Shown: piece after piece, positions 6,084-13,847 of the stretch
Layout: each line of letters begins with the position of its first letter
Numbering within the stretch: the first letter of the stretch is position 1
Source: an uncultured Frankiales bacterium
GTDB taxonomy: Bacteria > Actinomycetota > Actinomycetes > Mycobacteriales > SCTD01
NCBI GenBank assembly: GCA_946479905.1
Contig: CAMLIA010000005.1
Location: 1-56,763 of the forward strand
Direction: 5' to 3'
DNA: 56,763 nt
The notes under the pieces: generated by a model
Database searches by the model: none
What the model was told of the DNA's origin: nothing
The model's input: only the letters and a program-made list of their open reading frames with translations
Program-made: the position numbers and the translations under genes

Positions 6084-9000
6084 ATGACCGACGTGCGCCT
6101 GACTGACCTCGTGGACCCCGACAAGCTGGCGCAGCTCCGCGCCCTGGCCGACGGCGACGATGGGCCGGCCGGCCCGGAGACGAAGGGCATGGAGTTCAAG
6201 GCCGACGACGCCGCCGGCGAGCTCGAGCACAAGGCCGACCCCGGCGTCGGCGGCGCGCAGGTGCTGTCCGTCGACGACGACACCGGGCTCGTGGAGGCGC
6301 TCGTGTCCGTGACCGGCGTCGAGGACAAGGTGAAGGACACCATCGAGCCGGGCGCCTACACCAAGACCCTCGGCAAGCACGAGCCGATCGGGGTCTGGTC
6401 CCACGACGACAAGACGTGGGTGGCCCGCACCGAGGAAGCCGTCGAGCTGATGCCCGGCGACCCGTTCTTCAAGGGCCTCAAGACGATGGACGGGCAGCCG
6501 TGGCCGAAGGAGGCCGGGGCGGTCAAGGTCAAGGCGCGGTTCAACCTCGACACCACCCACGGTCGGGAGGCGTACTCCGACGTCAAGTTCTTCCAGGGCA
6601 AGACCGGCTGGTCGATCGGCTACCGGGCGACCAAGGCGCAGCGCAACCCGCGGACCGGGCAGCGGTCGATCAAGGAGCTGGACTGGTTCGAGTACTCCCC
6701 GGTGATGGTCGGGGCGGCGTCGCAGCCGATGACGCTGTCGGTGAAGTCCCTCTCGCAGCCCGTGGACCCCGACGCCCACGTTGACCTGGTCGACGTGGAG
6801 GCGCTGACCGACGCGGAGGTGAAGGCACGCGACGAGCTCCGCAGCTGGCTGGAGACGAAGGCGACGGCCGCCGCGCTGGAGACGAAGGACATCGTTCGTA
6901 CGCCGGAGGGTGCGCGCCGGTTCGGGCAGCCGATCGGCACCCGCATCGTGAAGGACCGGATCCCGGCCTCGGCGTTGAAGGTCGGGGACGAGGTCGACTT
7001 CCAGGGCGGTGCCCCCGGCATGGGTGCGTCCCCGGTGAAGGGGCACGTCGAGAAGGTCGACGTCGGCTCGGACACGGTGGTCATCACCGTGAACGGCAAG
7101 GACCACAAGCTGGGCCGGAACGACCCGATCGACGTGCAGCGGGCGCTGCCGTCCGGTCAGACGATGTCTGGTGGCTCCGGTCCCAAGACCCAGGGGGAGC
7201 ACAAGGCTCAGCTGGACGCGGTCCCTGAGGGCGGCGTGGTGACGGTGAAGATGAGCACCGGGTCGGACCGGACGTTCACCAAGGACAAGGACGGTGCGTT
7301 CACCATCGGGACGGGTTCTCGCAACGGTGGGGCGACCTCGAGCGGTGCTGGGACGTCGGGGACGATCGAGGCTGACCAGCTCGCGCGGATCCTCGCGACG
7401 GCGGAGGGCAACGGCACCGAGGTCACCTACCCGCGGACGATGAAGGAGAAGTCGCCGGCGCAGGGTTCGACGCAGGCTGAGCGGGTGGCGGCGGCTGGTC
7501 CGTTGAAGATGCCGGATCCGTCGCTGTTGAAGCCGACCGGTTCGCCGGCCAAGACCCCCGACGACCACGCCGGCAAAACTCCCGCGCGGGCGGCGATCGA
7601 GGACGCCGACTCGCTGCTGGAGTCGCTGCGCGAAGAGGAGGGCGACCACGGGCCGCGCGGCTGGGACACGCAGATGGACGACTGGAACGCCGAACTCGCC
7701 TCGATCCGGAAGAAGGAGGGTGAGGGCAAGCCCGTCTCCGACGACTTGAACGCGTTCGCGGACGACCTCGAGAACAACGTGTCCACCGGCAAGCACGACG
7801 ACCTGCTCGCTGAGGTCGTCGCCTCGCTGCGCGCCGCCGCGAGCAGCAAGGGTGGCTCTGCTGGTCCCGACCCGGCGAAGATGGACGACGAGGCAATCGC
7901 TCAGGAGCGCGGCAAGGTCCAGTCCGCGATCGAGAAGGAGCGCGCCCGCCTCATCGGTGACGGCTGGATGGACTCCGGCAAGCCCGACGGTCGACCCACC
8001 CCCGAGCTCGACAAGCTCGAGGACCGCAACGACGCCCTCGCGTTCGAGGCGCACAAGCGGGTCGGACTCGCGGACCCCGCCGACGGCGTACGCCGTGACG
8101 TCGGCCCCGACATGGCTCCCCGTGCGCCGCGCGCGCGACCTGTGCAGGGGTTCGACGCCGCGAAGCGGACCTCGAACGGCAACCCTCCCGGCAAGGAGTA
8201 CCACGCCCAGCTGACCCACCGGTTCGGGATGACCCGGGACGAGTCCGGTGACGTGCGGGCACTGACGGGTGCCGGCCAGTGGGACTACTGGACGGCTCGG
8301 CAGGAGGGGCGCAGCCACAAGCAGGCGCTGAACCGTGGAGGCGGGCAGGGCAGGGTGCGTGGCCGTGCGCCGGCCGGCTACGCCGAGTCCGGTGCCGCCG
8401 ACCAGCGGGTCAAGGACCAGGCCAAGCTCGCGGCGATCAACAAGCGGCGCCGTGCCCGCGGCCAGCTCCCCCTCAACCGGCTCCCCGACCAGACCAAGGA
8501 GCTGTGGGATCTGGAAGACATCGAGGCCAAGCTGCTCGAGCTGGAGCTCCTCGACGACGCCGAGTTCAAGGCGCTCGCCCACGAGTCGCTCGACCGGTCC
8601 CCGCGCTCGAACTGGGTCGAGAAGGCCGGGCAGCTGCCCGCCTACATCCAGCACATCGCGAAGGATCTCCACGAGGAGCGCGGCATGGACATGTCGCGGG
8701 CGATCGCGACCGCCATCTCCCGCTGCAAGGTGTGGGCGGCTGGCGGCGACGGCGTGAAGCCCGACACCCAGGCGAAGGCTGCGAAGGCGATCGCCGAGTG
8801 GGAGGCGCTCAAGGCCAAGAGCCACCTCAAGTACGACTCCGAGCTGCTCGAGGAGCTGGAGCAGAAGGCGCTCGACACGCTGGAGGCGATCGAGGACGCG
8901 TGGGCGTTCCTGTACGAAGCCGGCGAGTTCAAGGCGCAGGTCGGCACCGCCGAGGAGTACATCAGGGTCGACGCCGAGACCGGGGAGACGATCGGTGTCG

Positions 9001-9125
9001 CCACCGTCCCCGACGACGTGGAGCCGGTGACGGAGGTCAAGTCCGGCGACGCCGGCGACACGGTCGAGCTGTCCGCCTCCGAGCTGCTCGCCGCCACCCA
9101 GCTGCGTCGAGGGCTGCTCGGCTAG
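6084..9125 (+). CDS. HK97-type prohead protease in a giant fusion with scaffold-like regions
   Basis: The protein is 1013 aa when started at ATG 6084, which follows CACGCT by 7 nt and has no ribosome site. Residues about 50-225 match prohead proteases (peptidase U35/S78-like): VLSVDDDTGLVEALVSVTG, GVWSHDDKTWVART, then a GWSIGYRA segment. These enzymes cut scaffold and capsid during head maturation. Typical members are about 180-250 aa. The extra ~780 residues include a beta-rich insert (about 270-370), charged helical regions, and a WVEKAGQLPAYIQHIAKDLHEE domain (about 860-910) often found in actinophage head proteins. The tail GDAGDTVELSASELL resembles the tail of the protein at 281-1204. 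The C-terminal part probably serves as scaffold. Confidence 0.88.
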   Translation: MTDVRLTDLVDPDKLAQLRALADGDDGPAGPETKGMEFKADDAAGELEHKADPGVGGAQVLSVDDDTGLVEALVSVTGVEDKVKDTIEPGAYTKTLGKHEPIGVWSHDDKTWVARTEEAVELMPGDPFFKGLKTMDGQPWPKEAGAVKVKARFNLDTTHGREAYSDVKFFQGKTGWSIGYRATKAQRNPRTGQRSIKELDWFEYSPVMVGAASQPMTLSVKSLSQPVDPDAHVDLVDVEALTDAEVKARDELRSWLETKATAAALETKDIVRTPEGARRFGQPIGTRIVKDRIPASALKVGDEVDFQGGAPGMGASPVKGHVEKVDVGSDTVVITVNGKDHKLGRNDPIDVQRALPSGQTMSGGSGPKTQGEHKAQLDAVPEGGVVTVKMSTGSDRTFTKDKDGAFTIGTGSRNGGATSSGAGTSGTIEADQLARILATAEGNGTEVTYPRTMKEKSPAQGSTQAERVAAAGPLKMPDPSLLKPTGSPAKTPDDHAGKTPARAAIEDADSLLESLREEEGDHGPRGWDTQMDDWNAELASIRKKEGEGKPVSDDLNAFADDLENNVSTGKHDDLLAEVVASLRAAASSKGGSAGPDPAKMDDEAIAQERGKVQSAIEKERARLIGDGWMDSGKPDGRPTPELDKLEDRNDALAFEAHKRVGLADPADGVRRDVGPDMAPRAPRARPVQGFDAAKRTSNGNPPGKEYHAQLTHRFGMTRDESGDVRALTGAGQWDYWTARQEGRSHKQALNRGGGQGRVRGRAPAGYAESGAADQRVKDQAKLAAINKRRRARGQLPLNRLPDQTKELWDLEDIEAKLLELELLDDAEFKALAHESLDRSPRSNWVEKAGQLPAYIQHIAKDLHEERGMDMSRAIATAISRCKVWAAGGDGVKPDTQAKAAKAIAEWEALKAKSHLKYDSELLEELEQKALDTLEAIEDAWAFLYEAGEFKAQVGTAEEYIRVDAETGETIGVATVPDDVEPVTEVKSGDAGDTVELSASELLAATQLRRGLLG

Positions 9126-9146
9126 GACTTTTCTCGGGTCCGCGAC

Positions 9147-9183
9147 ACGGCGGCCGTACCGGTAATCCCGGTGCGGCCGCTGT
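9147..9183 (+). terminator. Strong hairpin between protease and capsid genes
   Basis: A 16-bp stem pairs 9147-9162 with 9168-9183 (two G-U pairs) around the loop TAATC. No T-run follows. It could terminate protease transcripts or limit read-through while the capsid gene uses its own promoter just downstream. Confidence 0.65.
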
Positions 9184-9192
9184 CTCGTGATG

Positions 9193-9198
9193 TATGGT
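9193..9198 (+). promoter_or_regulatory. -10-like TATGGT, probable capsid promoter
   Basis: TATGGT is followed by CTGCGGCATCGG. The promoter-like TACTCT at 48115 is followed by the similar CTGCAGGCATCGG. The predicted mRNA would carry a leader of about 75 nt before ATG 9281, which has its own AGGAGG site. Confidence 0.45.
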
Positions 9199-9280
9199 CT
9201 GCGGCATCGGGCTACCTGCGGTGCTGACCGGGGTGTGACGTGATCATTCCGTCGTATCTACGCACCCCAGGAGGGTCATC

Positions 9281-10633
9281 ATGGCGACTGCCACCGACGA
9301 CGTGCGCGAGCTCAAGGCCGCGCTCCAGAAGAACCTCGACATCATGGACGGCATCGCTGGCGAGTTCGTCATCGACGGCGCCAACGTCGAGGTCAAGTCC
9401 GAGGACGCCGCGAACTACCGGCAGGCGCTCGCCGCCGCCGAGGAGATCAAGGGCATCCTCGAGCTCCGCGAGGGCCACCTCGAGGTCAAGGGCTGGGCCG
9501 AGGGCACCGGTGGCACCGGAGGCCTCGCCGCCGCTGTCGCGGCCGGCATGGGCGCGTTCTCCGCCGAGGAGATGAAGTCGCTCGGTGAGATGTTCACCGA
9601 GTCCGACGAGTTCAAGGCGCTCAAGGCGTCCGGCAGCTACAACATGCAGTCGCCGTGGAACATCGAGACCAACGACCTGGGCGGCTTCGGTCGCAAGGAC
9701 GTGTTCTCGCCGGCGGCGTCGCTGTCGGGTGTCACGCAGTTCGGCACCGTCCGGCAGCGCGACCCGATGGTCCCCCGCGCGCAGCGCATGACCCGCGTGC
9801 GTGACCTGTTCCCGGTCGCGAACACCAGCGCCAACCTCATCGAGTACTTCCGGGTGATCGGCTTCGGCACGACCCGCCTGGACCTGTCCTCGGGAGCCGC
9901 GCCGGTCCGCGACCGTGCCGCCGCCAACGGCACCGGCGCCCCCGTCGGTGACGCCACCGACGTGTTCGGCCTCAAGCCGAAGTCGAACCTCAAGTTCGAG
10001 TCGGCCTCGGCCCCGGTCCGCACCATCGCGCACTACGAGGTCGCGCACCGCAACGTCCTCGACGACGAGCCGCAGCTGCAGGCCACCATCAACAACGAGC
10101 TCCTCTACGGGCTCCGGCTCGAGGAGGACAAGCAGATCCTGCTCGGTGACGGCACCGGCGAGAACCTGCTCGGCATCCTCAACACCCCCAACATCCAGGG
10201 GTACACGCAGGGCACCTCGGACGCCACGGAGACCAAGGCCGACGCTCTGCGCCGTGCCGCGACCCGCGCCGTCCTCGCCTACTACCCGCCCAGCGGGTAC
10301 GTCCTGCACCCCTACGACTGGGAGGACATCGAGCTGCAGAAGGCGACCGGTGACGGTCAGTACGTGATGGCCACCAACGTCGCCGTCGGCGCGGAGACGC
10401 GTGCGTGGCGGCAGCCGGTCGTGGAGTCCCCGGCGATGCCGGAGGGCACGTTCCTCACCGGTGCGTGGGGTCTGGGCGCCCAGCTGTACGACCGCCAGCA
10501 GGCCAACATCCGCATCGCGGACCAGCACGCGGACTTCTTCATCCGCAACGCCGTCGCGATCCTCGCGGAGATGCGGCTCGCGCTCGCCGTCAAGCGGCCG
10601 GAGTCGTTCGTGAAGGGCACGTTCACCTCCTGA
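9281..10633 (+). CDS. Major capsid protein, HK97 fold
   Basis: The protein is 450 aa with a strong ribosome site (CCAGGAGGGTC). The first ~110 residues are charged and helical, as in the delta domain removed by the prohead protease. The body shows typical HK97-family stretches: IEYFRVIGFGTTR, an FESASAPVRTIAHYEVAHR strand, the E-loop-adjacent NELLYGLRLEEDKQILLGDG, and LNTPNIQGY. The C-terminus (NAVAILAEMRLALAVKRPES) is typical for actinophage capsids. It forms the icosahedral shell. Its own promoter-like element and flanking hairpins fit the need for high expression. Confidence 0.95.
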   Translation: MATATDDVRELKAALQKNLDIMDGIAGEFVIDGANVEVKSEDAANYRQALAAAEEIKGILELREGHLEVKGWAEGTGGTGGLAAAVAAGMGAFSAEEMKSLGEMFTESDEFKALKASGSYNMQSPWNIETNDLGGFGRKDVFSPAASLSGVTQFGTVRQRDPMVPRAQRMTRVRDLFPVANTSANLIEYFRVIGFGTTRLDLSSGAAPVRDRAAANGTGAPVGDATDVFGLKPKSNLKFESASAPVRTIAHYEVAHRNVLDDEPQLQATINNELLYGLRLEEDKQILLGDGTGENLLGILNTPNIQGYTQGTSDATETKADALRRAATRAVLAYYPPSGYVLHPYDWEDIELQKATGDGQYVMATNVAVGAETRAWRQPVVESPAMPEGTFLTGAWGLGAQLYDRQQANIRIADQHADFFIRNAVAILAEMRLALAVKRPESFVKGTFTS

Positions 10634-10649
10634 TCGGAGGCGGCACCCC

Positions 10650-11213
10650 ATGTCGGTCCCAGCGCAGGAGCGCATCCTGCTCAGCGAGTGGGCGGGGGAC
10701 TCCACAGTCCCCCGCCTGCTCGGGGCCGGCACCCCCCGTCAGCCGTGCCCGATCTGTGGGCACCCGACTATGGATTGCACCCACGACGTCCCAGGAGGAC
10801 AGATCATGACCAGCAGCAACCAGACCAGCAACGACGACGAGGCCCGCCGTGTGCGGACCGCCGGCAGCGGCGACGAGGCCGTGACCGTCACCGACACCGA
10901 CAAGATCGAGGGGGTCTACGAGGACACCGACAACGACGCCCTCGTGACCATCACGAAGGACGTGGTCGAGGAGTTCTACTACCCCGGCACGAAGCGGCCG
11001 GCGCACCGGATCCTGTTCGTGAAGGGGCAGGTCGTCCGCAAGGCCGAGATCGACCGGCTCAACTCGAACGTGGAGGCGCGGAAGGCCGCCGCGTCGCGCG
11101 ACGCCGACGAGCCGGTGCCGCTCGAGGAGCACATCGACCCGACCACGATCGCGTCCGGCACCGGGGCCAACGCCCCCGAGTCGACGGGCAAGGCCAAGGC
11201 CTCGAAGAAGTGA
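10650..11213 (+). CDS. 187-aa protein following the capsid gene; start uncertain
   Basis: ATG 10650 follows CGGAGG and gives an N-terminal CPICGHPTMDC motif that could bind zinc. ATG 10806 has a better ribosome site (CCAGGAGGACAG) and would give 135 aa beginning MTSSNQTSND. The common part is acidic with a Lys-rich end (STGKAKASKK). Its position suggests a head accessory or connector role, but no family is recognised. Two start-linked products are possible. Confidence 0.7.
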   Translation: MSVPAQERILLSEWAGDSTVPRLLGAGTPRQPCPICGHPTMDCTHDVPGGQIMTSSNQTSNDDEARRVRTAGSGDEAVTVTDTDKIEGVYEDTDNDALVTITKDVVEEFYYPGTKRPAHRILFVKGQVVRKAEIDRLNSNVEARKAAASRDADEPVPLEEHIDPTTIASGTGANAPESTGKAKASKK

Positions 11214-11218
11214 CCCGT

Positions 11219-11255
11219 ACGACGCCCACCCCGCTTGCGCCGGGGTGGGCGTCGT
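11219..11255 (+). terminator. Strong terminator hairpin after the capsid pair
   Basis: A perfect 15-bp stem pairs 11219-11233 with 11241-11255 around a 7-nt loop. A promoter-like hexamer follows within 10 nt, so the region both ends one transcript and begins another. Confidence 0.75.
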
Positions 11256-11262
11256 CGCGTAG

Positions 11263-11268
11263 TACCGT
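11263..11268 (+). promoter_or_regulatory. -10-like TACCGT for the connector/tail operon
   Basis: TACCGT is followed by 6 nt and GTG 11275, the leaderless geometry seen elsewhere. A second in-frame GTG at 11350 has a strong ribosome site (AGGAGGAGG), so this promoter may instead make a short leader. Confidence 0.45.
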
Positions 11269-11349
11269 CGTCGCGTGACCCGTGGACAGTCCGTGTTGAA
11301 GGCGTCTGCTGCGCCGGCGCTGCTGCTGCGGGCGACAGGAGGAGGACCG

Positions 11350-11712
11350 GTGGCCGTCGAGTCTCGTATCGACGCCGACGAGGAGTGGTTCGTCGGGGAG
11401 GACCGTGTGCTGCGGTTCGTGTTCGACGCCGGCTCCGACACGTCGACGATCGGCGACTGGAGCATCGTGTTCGAGCTGTTCGGCCGGCGCGCTGGCGCGC
11501 TCGCTGCGCCGCTGCTGTCGGTGGCCGCGACCGGGGTGCCGGAGGTGGCCGACCCGGCCGCGCCGGCGTACGCCGAGGCCACGGTGCCCGGTGAGGAGAC
11601 GGCTGTGCTCGGGCCGGGGATCTTCCGGTTCGTGCTGCGCCGCACCGACGTCGGGTTCTCGCAGGTGCTGAGCTTCGGGGTCGCGCAGCTCCGGTCGGCG
11701 GTGCAGCCGTGA
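11350..11712 (+). CDS. 120-aa structural-region protein, unknown
   Basis: I prefer GTG 11350 because AGGAGGAGG precedes it by about 5 nt. GTG 11275 would add 25 residues to a leaderless product. The protein is beta-rich (ESRIDADEEWFVGEDRVLRF, then GDWSIVFELFG) and looks like a small immunoglobulin-like or barrel domain. It lies between capsid and connector genes and its stop overlaps the next start, so a head-completion or decoration role is plausible. Confidence 0.7.
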   Translation: MAVESRIDADEEWFVGEDRVLRFVFDAGSDTSTIGDWSIVFELFGRRAGALAAPLLSVAATGVPEVADPAAPAYAEATVPGEETAVLGPGIFRFVLRRTDVGFSQVLSFGVAQLRSAVQP

Positions 11713-12305
11713 CCACCACGCCGGAGGAGAGCGCCGGCTACTCGTTCGTGAAGGTCCACGAGCTCAAGGACTACATGTCGGGCATCGGGCTCGACGCCGA
11801 CCAAGCCTCCGCCACCCAGGACGTGCTCGACGGGGTGCAGCGTGAGCTGGAGCGGTACTGCCAGCGTGACTTCGAGCGGAAGGTTCGCACCGAGCTGCTG
11901 CTGCCCGACGAGCTCGGTCGGCTCTGGCCCAAGGCCACCCCCATCGTGTCCGTGTCGGATCCGGTCGGGCTCGCCATCGGCGGGAACGGACTGTGGGGTG
12001 CCACCTACGTCGCGTTCCCCAGCTTCGGTGCCGGGTACGGCTACTACCCCGGTGGCGGGATGCCGCCTGACCCGATCTCCGTCACCTACGTCGGCGGGCT
12101 CGACCCGGACGACGACCGGCTCTACGACGTGCGGGTCGCGATCCTGCGCGTCGCCTCCCGTGAGGCTGTGTCGCTGCACTCCGACGTGCTGGACCCCGAC
12201 GACCTGCAGGCTCGGCCCACCAAGGACCGCGACAGCCGGCCGCTCGGCTGGACCGACGACGAGCTCAAGAAGTTCGACCGGCTGCGCCGCCGCACGGTGG
12301 TCTGA
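11709..12305 (+). CDS. Head-to-tail connector (HK97 gp6 / SPP1 gp15-like)
   Basis: The protein is 198 aa, starting at GTG 11709 over the previous stop. An N-terminal helical region (YMSGIGLDADQASATQDVLD, then ERYCQRDFER) and a central VTYVGGL segment are typical of the adaptor family that forms a ring below the portal. The position between capsid and tail-completion genes agrees. The Gly/Tyr-rich insert near residues 100-125 is unusual. Confidence 0.7.
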   Translation: MTTTPEESAGYSFVKVHELKDYMSGIGLDADQASATQDVLDGVQRELERYCQRDFERKVRTELLLPDELGRLWPKATPIVSVSDPVGLAIGGNGLWGATYVAFPSFGAGYGYYPGGGMPPDPISVTYVGGLDPDDDRLYDVRVAILRVASREAVSLHSDVLDPDDLQARPTKDRDSRPLGWTDDELKKFDRLRRRTVV

Positions 12306-12775
12306 TGGGCACCGGCGCGAAGATCTCCGGCGACCGTCGGGTCCGTCAGCTGTTGACGGAGATGGCGGACCGGACCCGTGGCATCGAGCCGCAGGTGTGG
12401 GCGAAGGTCGGGGACGTCCTCGCGGAGCATCTGGAGCGGCAGTTCCTCACCGAAGGGTCGCACCTGACCGGCCATCCGTGGGCGCCGCTGTCCCCGCCGT
12501 ACCTGTCGTGGAAGGTGAAGCACGGGTTCGACCCGCGGATCCTGCGGCAGACCGGTGCGATGCACAAGAGCTTCACGTCCCGGCCGTTCCCGATCGAGCA
12601 GTACCGGGACATGTCGGCGGACTTCGCCTCCGACGACGACAAGGCGGCGTGGCACCAGCACGGCACCCGGTTCATGCCGGAGCGTCGCATCATCGACGTC
12701 GACGCCAACCCCGATCTGGCCGACGACGTGAACTCGGTCCTGGCCCGCTACATCTTCGAGGAGCGGCTGTCGTGA
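12305..12775 (+). CDS. Virion morphogenesis / tail completion protein (Mu gpG-like)
   Basis: The 156-aa protein has the hallmarks of the phage virion morphogenesis family: a HPWAPLSPPYLSWKVK segment, LRQTGAMHKSF, then a HQHGTRFMPERR segment. Members act at the tail terminator or head-tail interface of myoviruses. ATG 12305 overlaps the preceding TGA, and the next GTG overlaps its own stop. Confidence 0.85.
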   Translation: MGTGAKISGDRRVRQLLTEMADRTRGIEPQVWAKVGDVLAEHLERQFLTEGSHLTGHPWAPLSPPYLSWKVKHGFDPRILRQTGAMHKSFTSRPFPIEQYRDMSADFASDDDKAAWHQHGTRFMPERRIIDVDANPDLADDVNSVLARYIFEERLS

Positions 12776-13416
12776 CCCAGAGCGTGTTCGACCTCCCCGC
12801 CGACGAGATGCGCGGCCCTGCCGGGGTACGCGGCCGGCTCGCGGCGTTCTACCGGACGTGGCTGCCGCAGCATGTGGTCGCCGCGCGTGCCGCGTGGGGG
12901 CTGAGCGAGGAGCAGCTGCCGGTGCCCGTCGCGGATCCCGACCGCCGCAAGGACGGCTACTTCGCTGGCGACCCGCCCGCGATCGACCGCTGGCCGATGC
13001 TGTCGATCAACTCCGGTCGGCGCACCCAGCGCGGTGTGGACACCGACGAGACCGGGCAGCAGCAGTTCCGGTCCATCTACCCGATCCGGGTGTTCACCTG
13101 GGTGAAGGCTGAGGGCCGCGAGGAGGCGCAGGCGATGCGCGACGACCTCGCCACACTGGTGCAGGTCACCAGCCTCGCCCACCACGACTTCGGCACCGCC
13201 GGCAGGTTCCAGCTGCAGCCGGCGACGATGACCACGGACTTCTCCCGCGTGGAGCCGGTGAAGGGCGACCGGTTCGTCGCCGGGTCGTACGTCGCGTTCG
13301 ATCTTGCGGTGGTGGAGACACTCACCGATCGGCTTGCCATGCTCACGGCGGTCCCGAGGGATACAGTCAGCGGTGTGAACGCAACCGCGACTCCCAGCTT
13401 GGACGTGACGCCATGA
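12772..13416 (+). CDS. Tail completion / terminator-type protein
   Basis: The protein is 214 aa, starting at GTG 12772. The central block (YPIRVFTWVKAEGREEAQAM, then VQVTSLAHHDFGT) looks like the alpha/beta fold of tail terminator proteins, and it ends in a beta region (FVAGSYVAFDLAVVETLTDR). No precise family is recognised, but gene order (connector, gpG-like, this gene, sheath) supports the call. Confidence 0.65.
   Translation: MTQSVFDLPADEMRGPAGVRGRLAAFYRTWLPQHVVAARAAWGLSEEQLPVPVADPDRRKDGYFAGDPPAIDRWPMLSINSGRRTQRGVDTDETGQQQFRSIYPIRVFTWVKAEGREEAQAMRDDLATLVQVTSLAHHDFGTAGRFQLQPATMTTDFSRVEPVKGDRFVAGSYVAFDLAVVETLTDRLAMLTAVPRDTVSGVNATATPSLDVTP
13362..13367 (+). promoter_or_regulatory. -10-like TACAGT before the sheath operon
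   Basis: TACAGT lies inside the end of the previous gene, preceded by GGGA as in other promoters here (GGATACCCT). Transcription would start about 40 nt before ATG 13413. Confidence 0.35.
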
Positions 13417-13835
13417 CCCTGCAGCTCGCTTTCAACACCACGGACTCGCCTGTGCTCGTGGACTCCGCCGGCCACACGATCGGCGGACACGAGTGGGGAG
13501 TCATCGACTCCACCGACGAGCTCGGGTCCAAGGCGTCCGGTCTGATCCCCGCCGACGAGGACGCGCTCGCCGGCACCTCGAACCCGTCCGCGAAGGCCGC
13601 GCTCGAGCAGCTGCAGGAGCGCCGCGACCGCGAGGAGGCCGCCCGCAAGCTGGACAAGGACCAGCTGGTGGAGGCGGTGCCGGACGAGGTTCTCGAGCGG
13701 CTGCCCGAGGGCGGCGACGGGAAACCCGCGAAGGACGACCTGGTGGATGCGCTCGTCGACTCCGGCGAGGACATTCCGCAGGCCAGCAAGAGCACCGCCA
13801 AGAAGACCAGCAGCCGCTCCGCGGCCAAGAAGTAG
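13413..13835 (+). CDS. 140-aa charged protein upstream of the tail sheath
   Basis: The N-terminus is a short beta-like region (LQLAFNTTDSPVLVDSAGHT). The remainder is charged and helical, containing KLDKDQLVEAVPDEVLERLP, and it ends in a Lys/Ser-rich tail (SRSAAKK). Lys-rich tails are common in actinophage structural proteins. Function unknown. Confidence 0.72.
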   Translation: MTLQLAFNTTDSPVLVDSAGHTIGGHEWGVIDSTDELGSKASGLIPADEDALAGTSNPSAKAALEQLQERRDREEAARKLDKDQLVEAVPDEVLERLPEGGDGKPAKDDLVDALVDSGEDIPQASKSTAKKTSSRSAAKK

Positions 13836-13847
13836 GAGGAACCAGCA

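Noticed and set aside
6039..8825. A 928-aa open frame on the minus strand opposite the protease gene
   Set aside because: It is a product of the GC-rich third positions. The composition is low-complexity Arg/Leu/Gly/Val, with no motif or ribosome site, and the plus strand has a clear gene.
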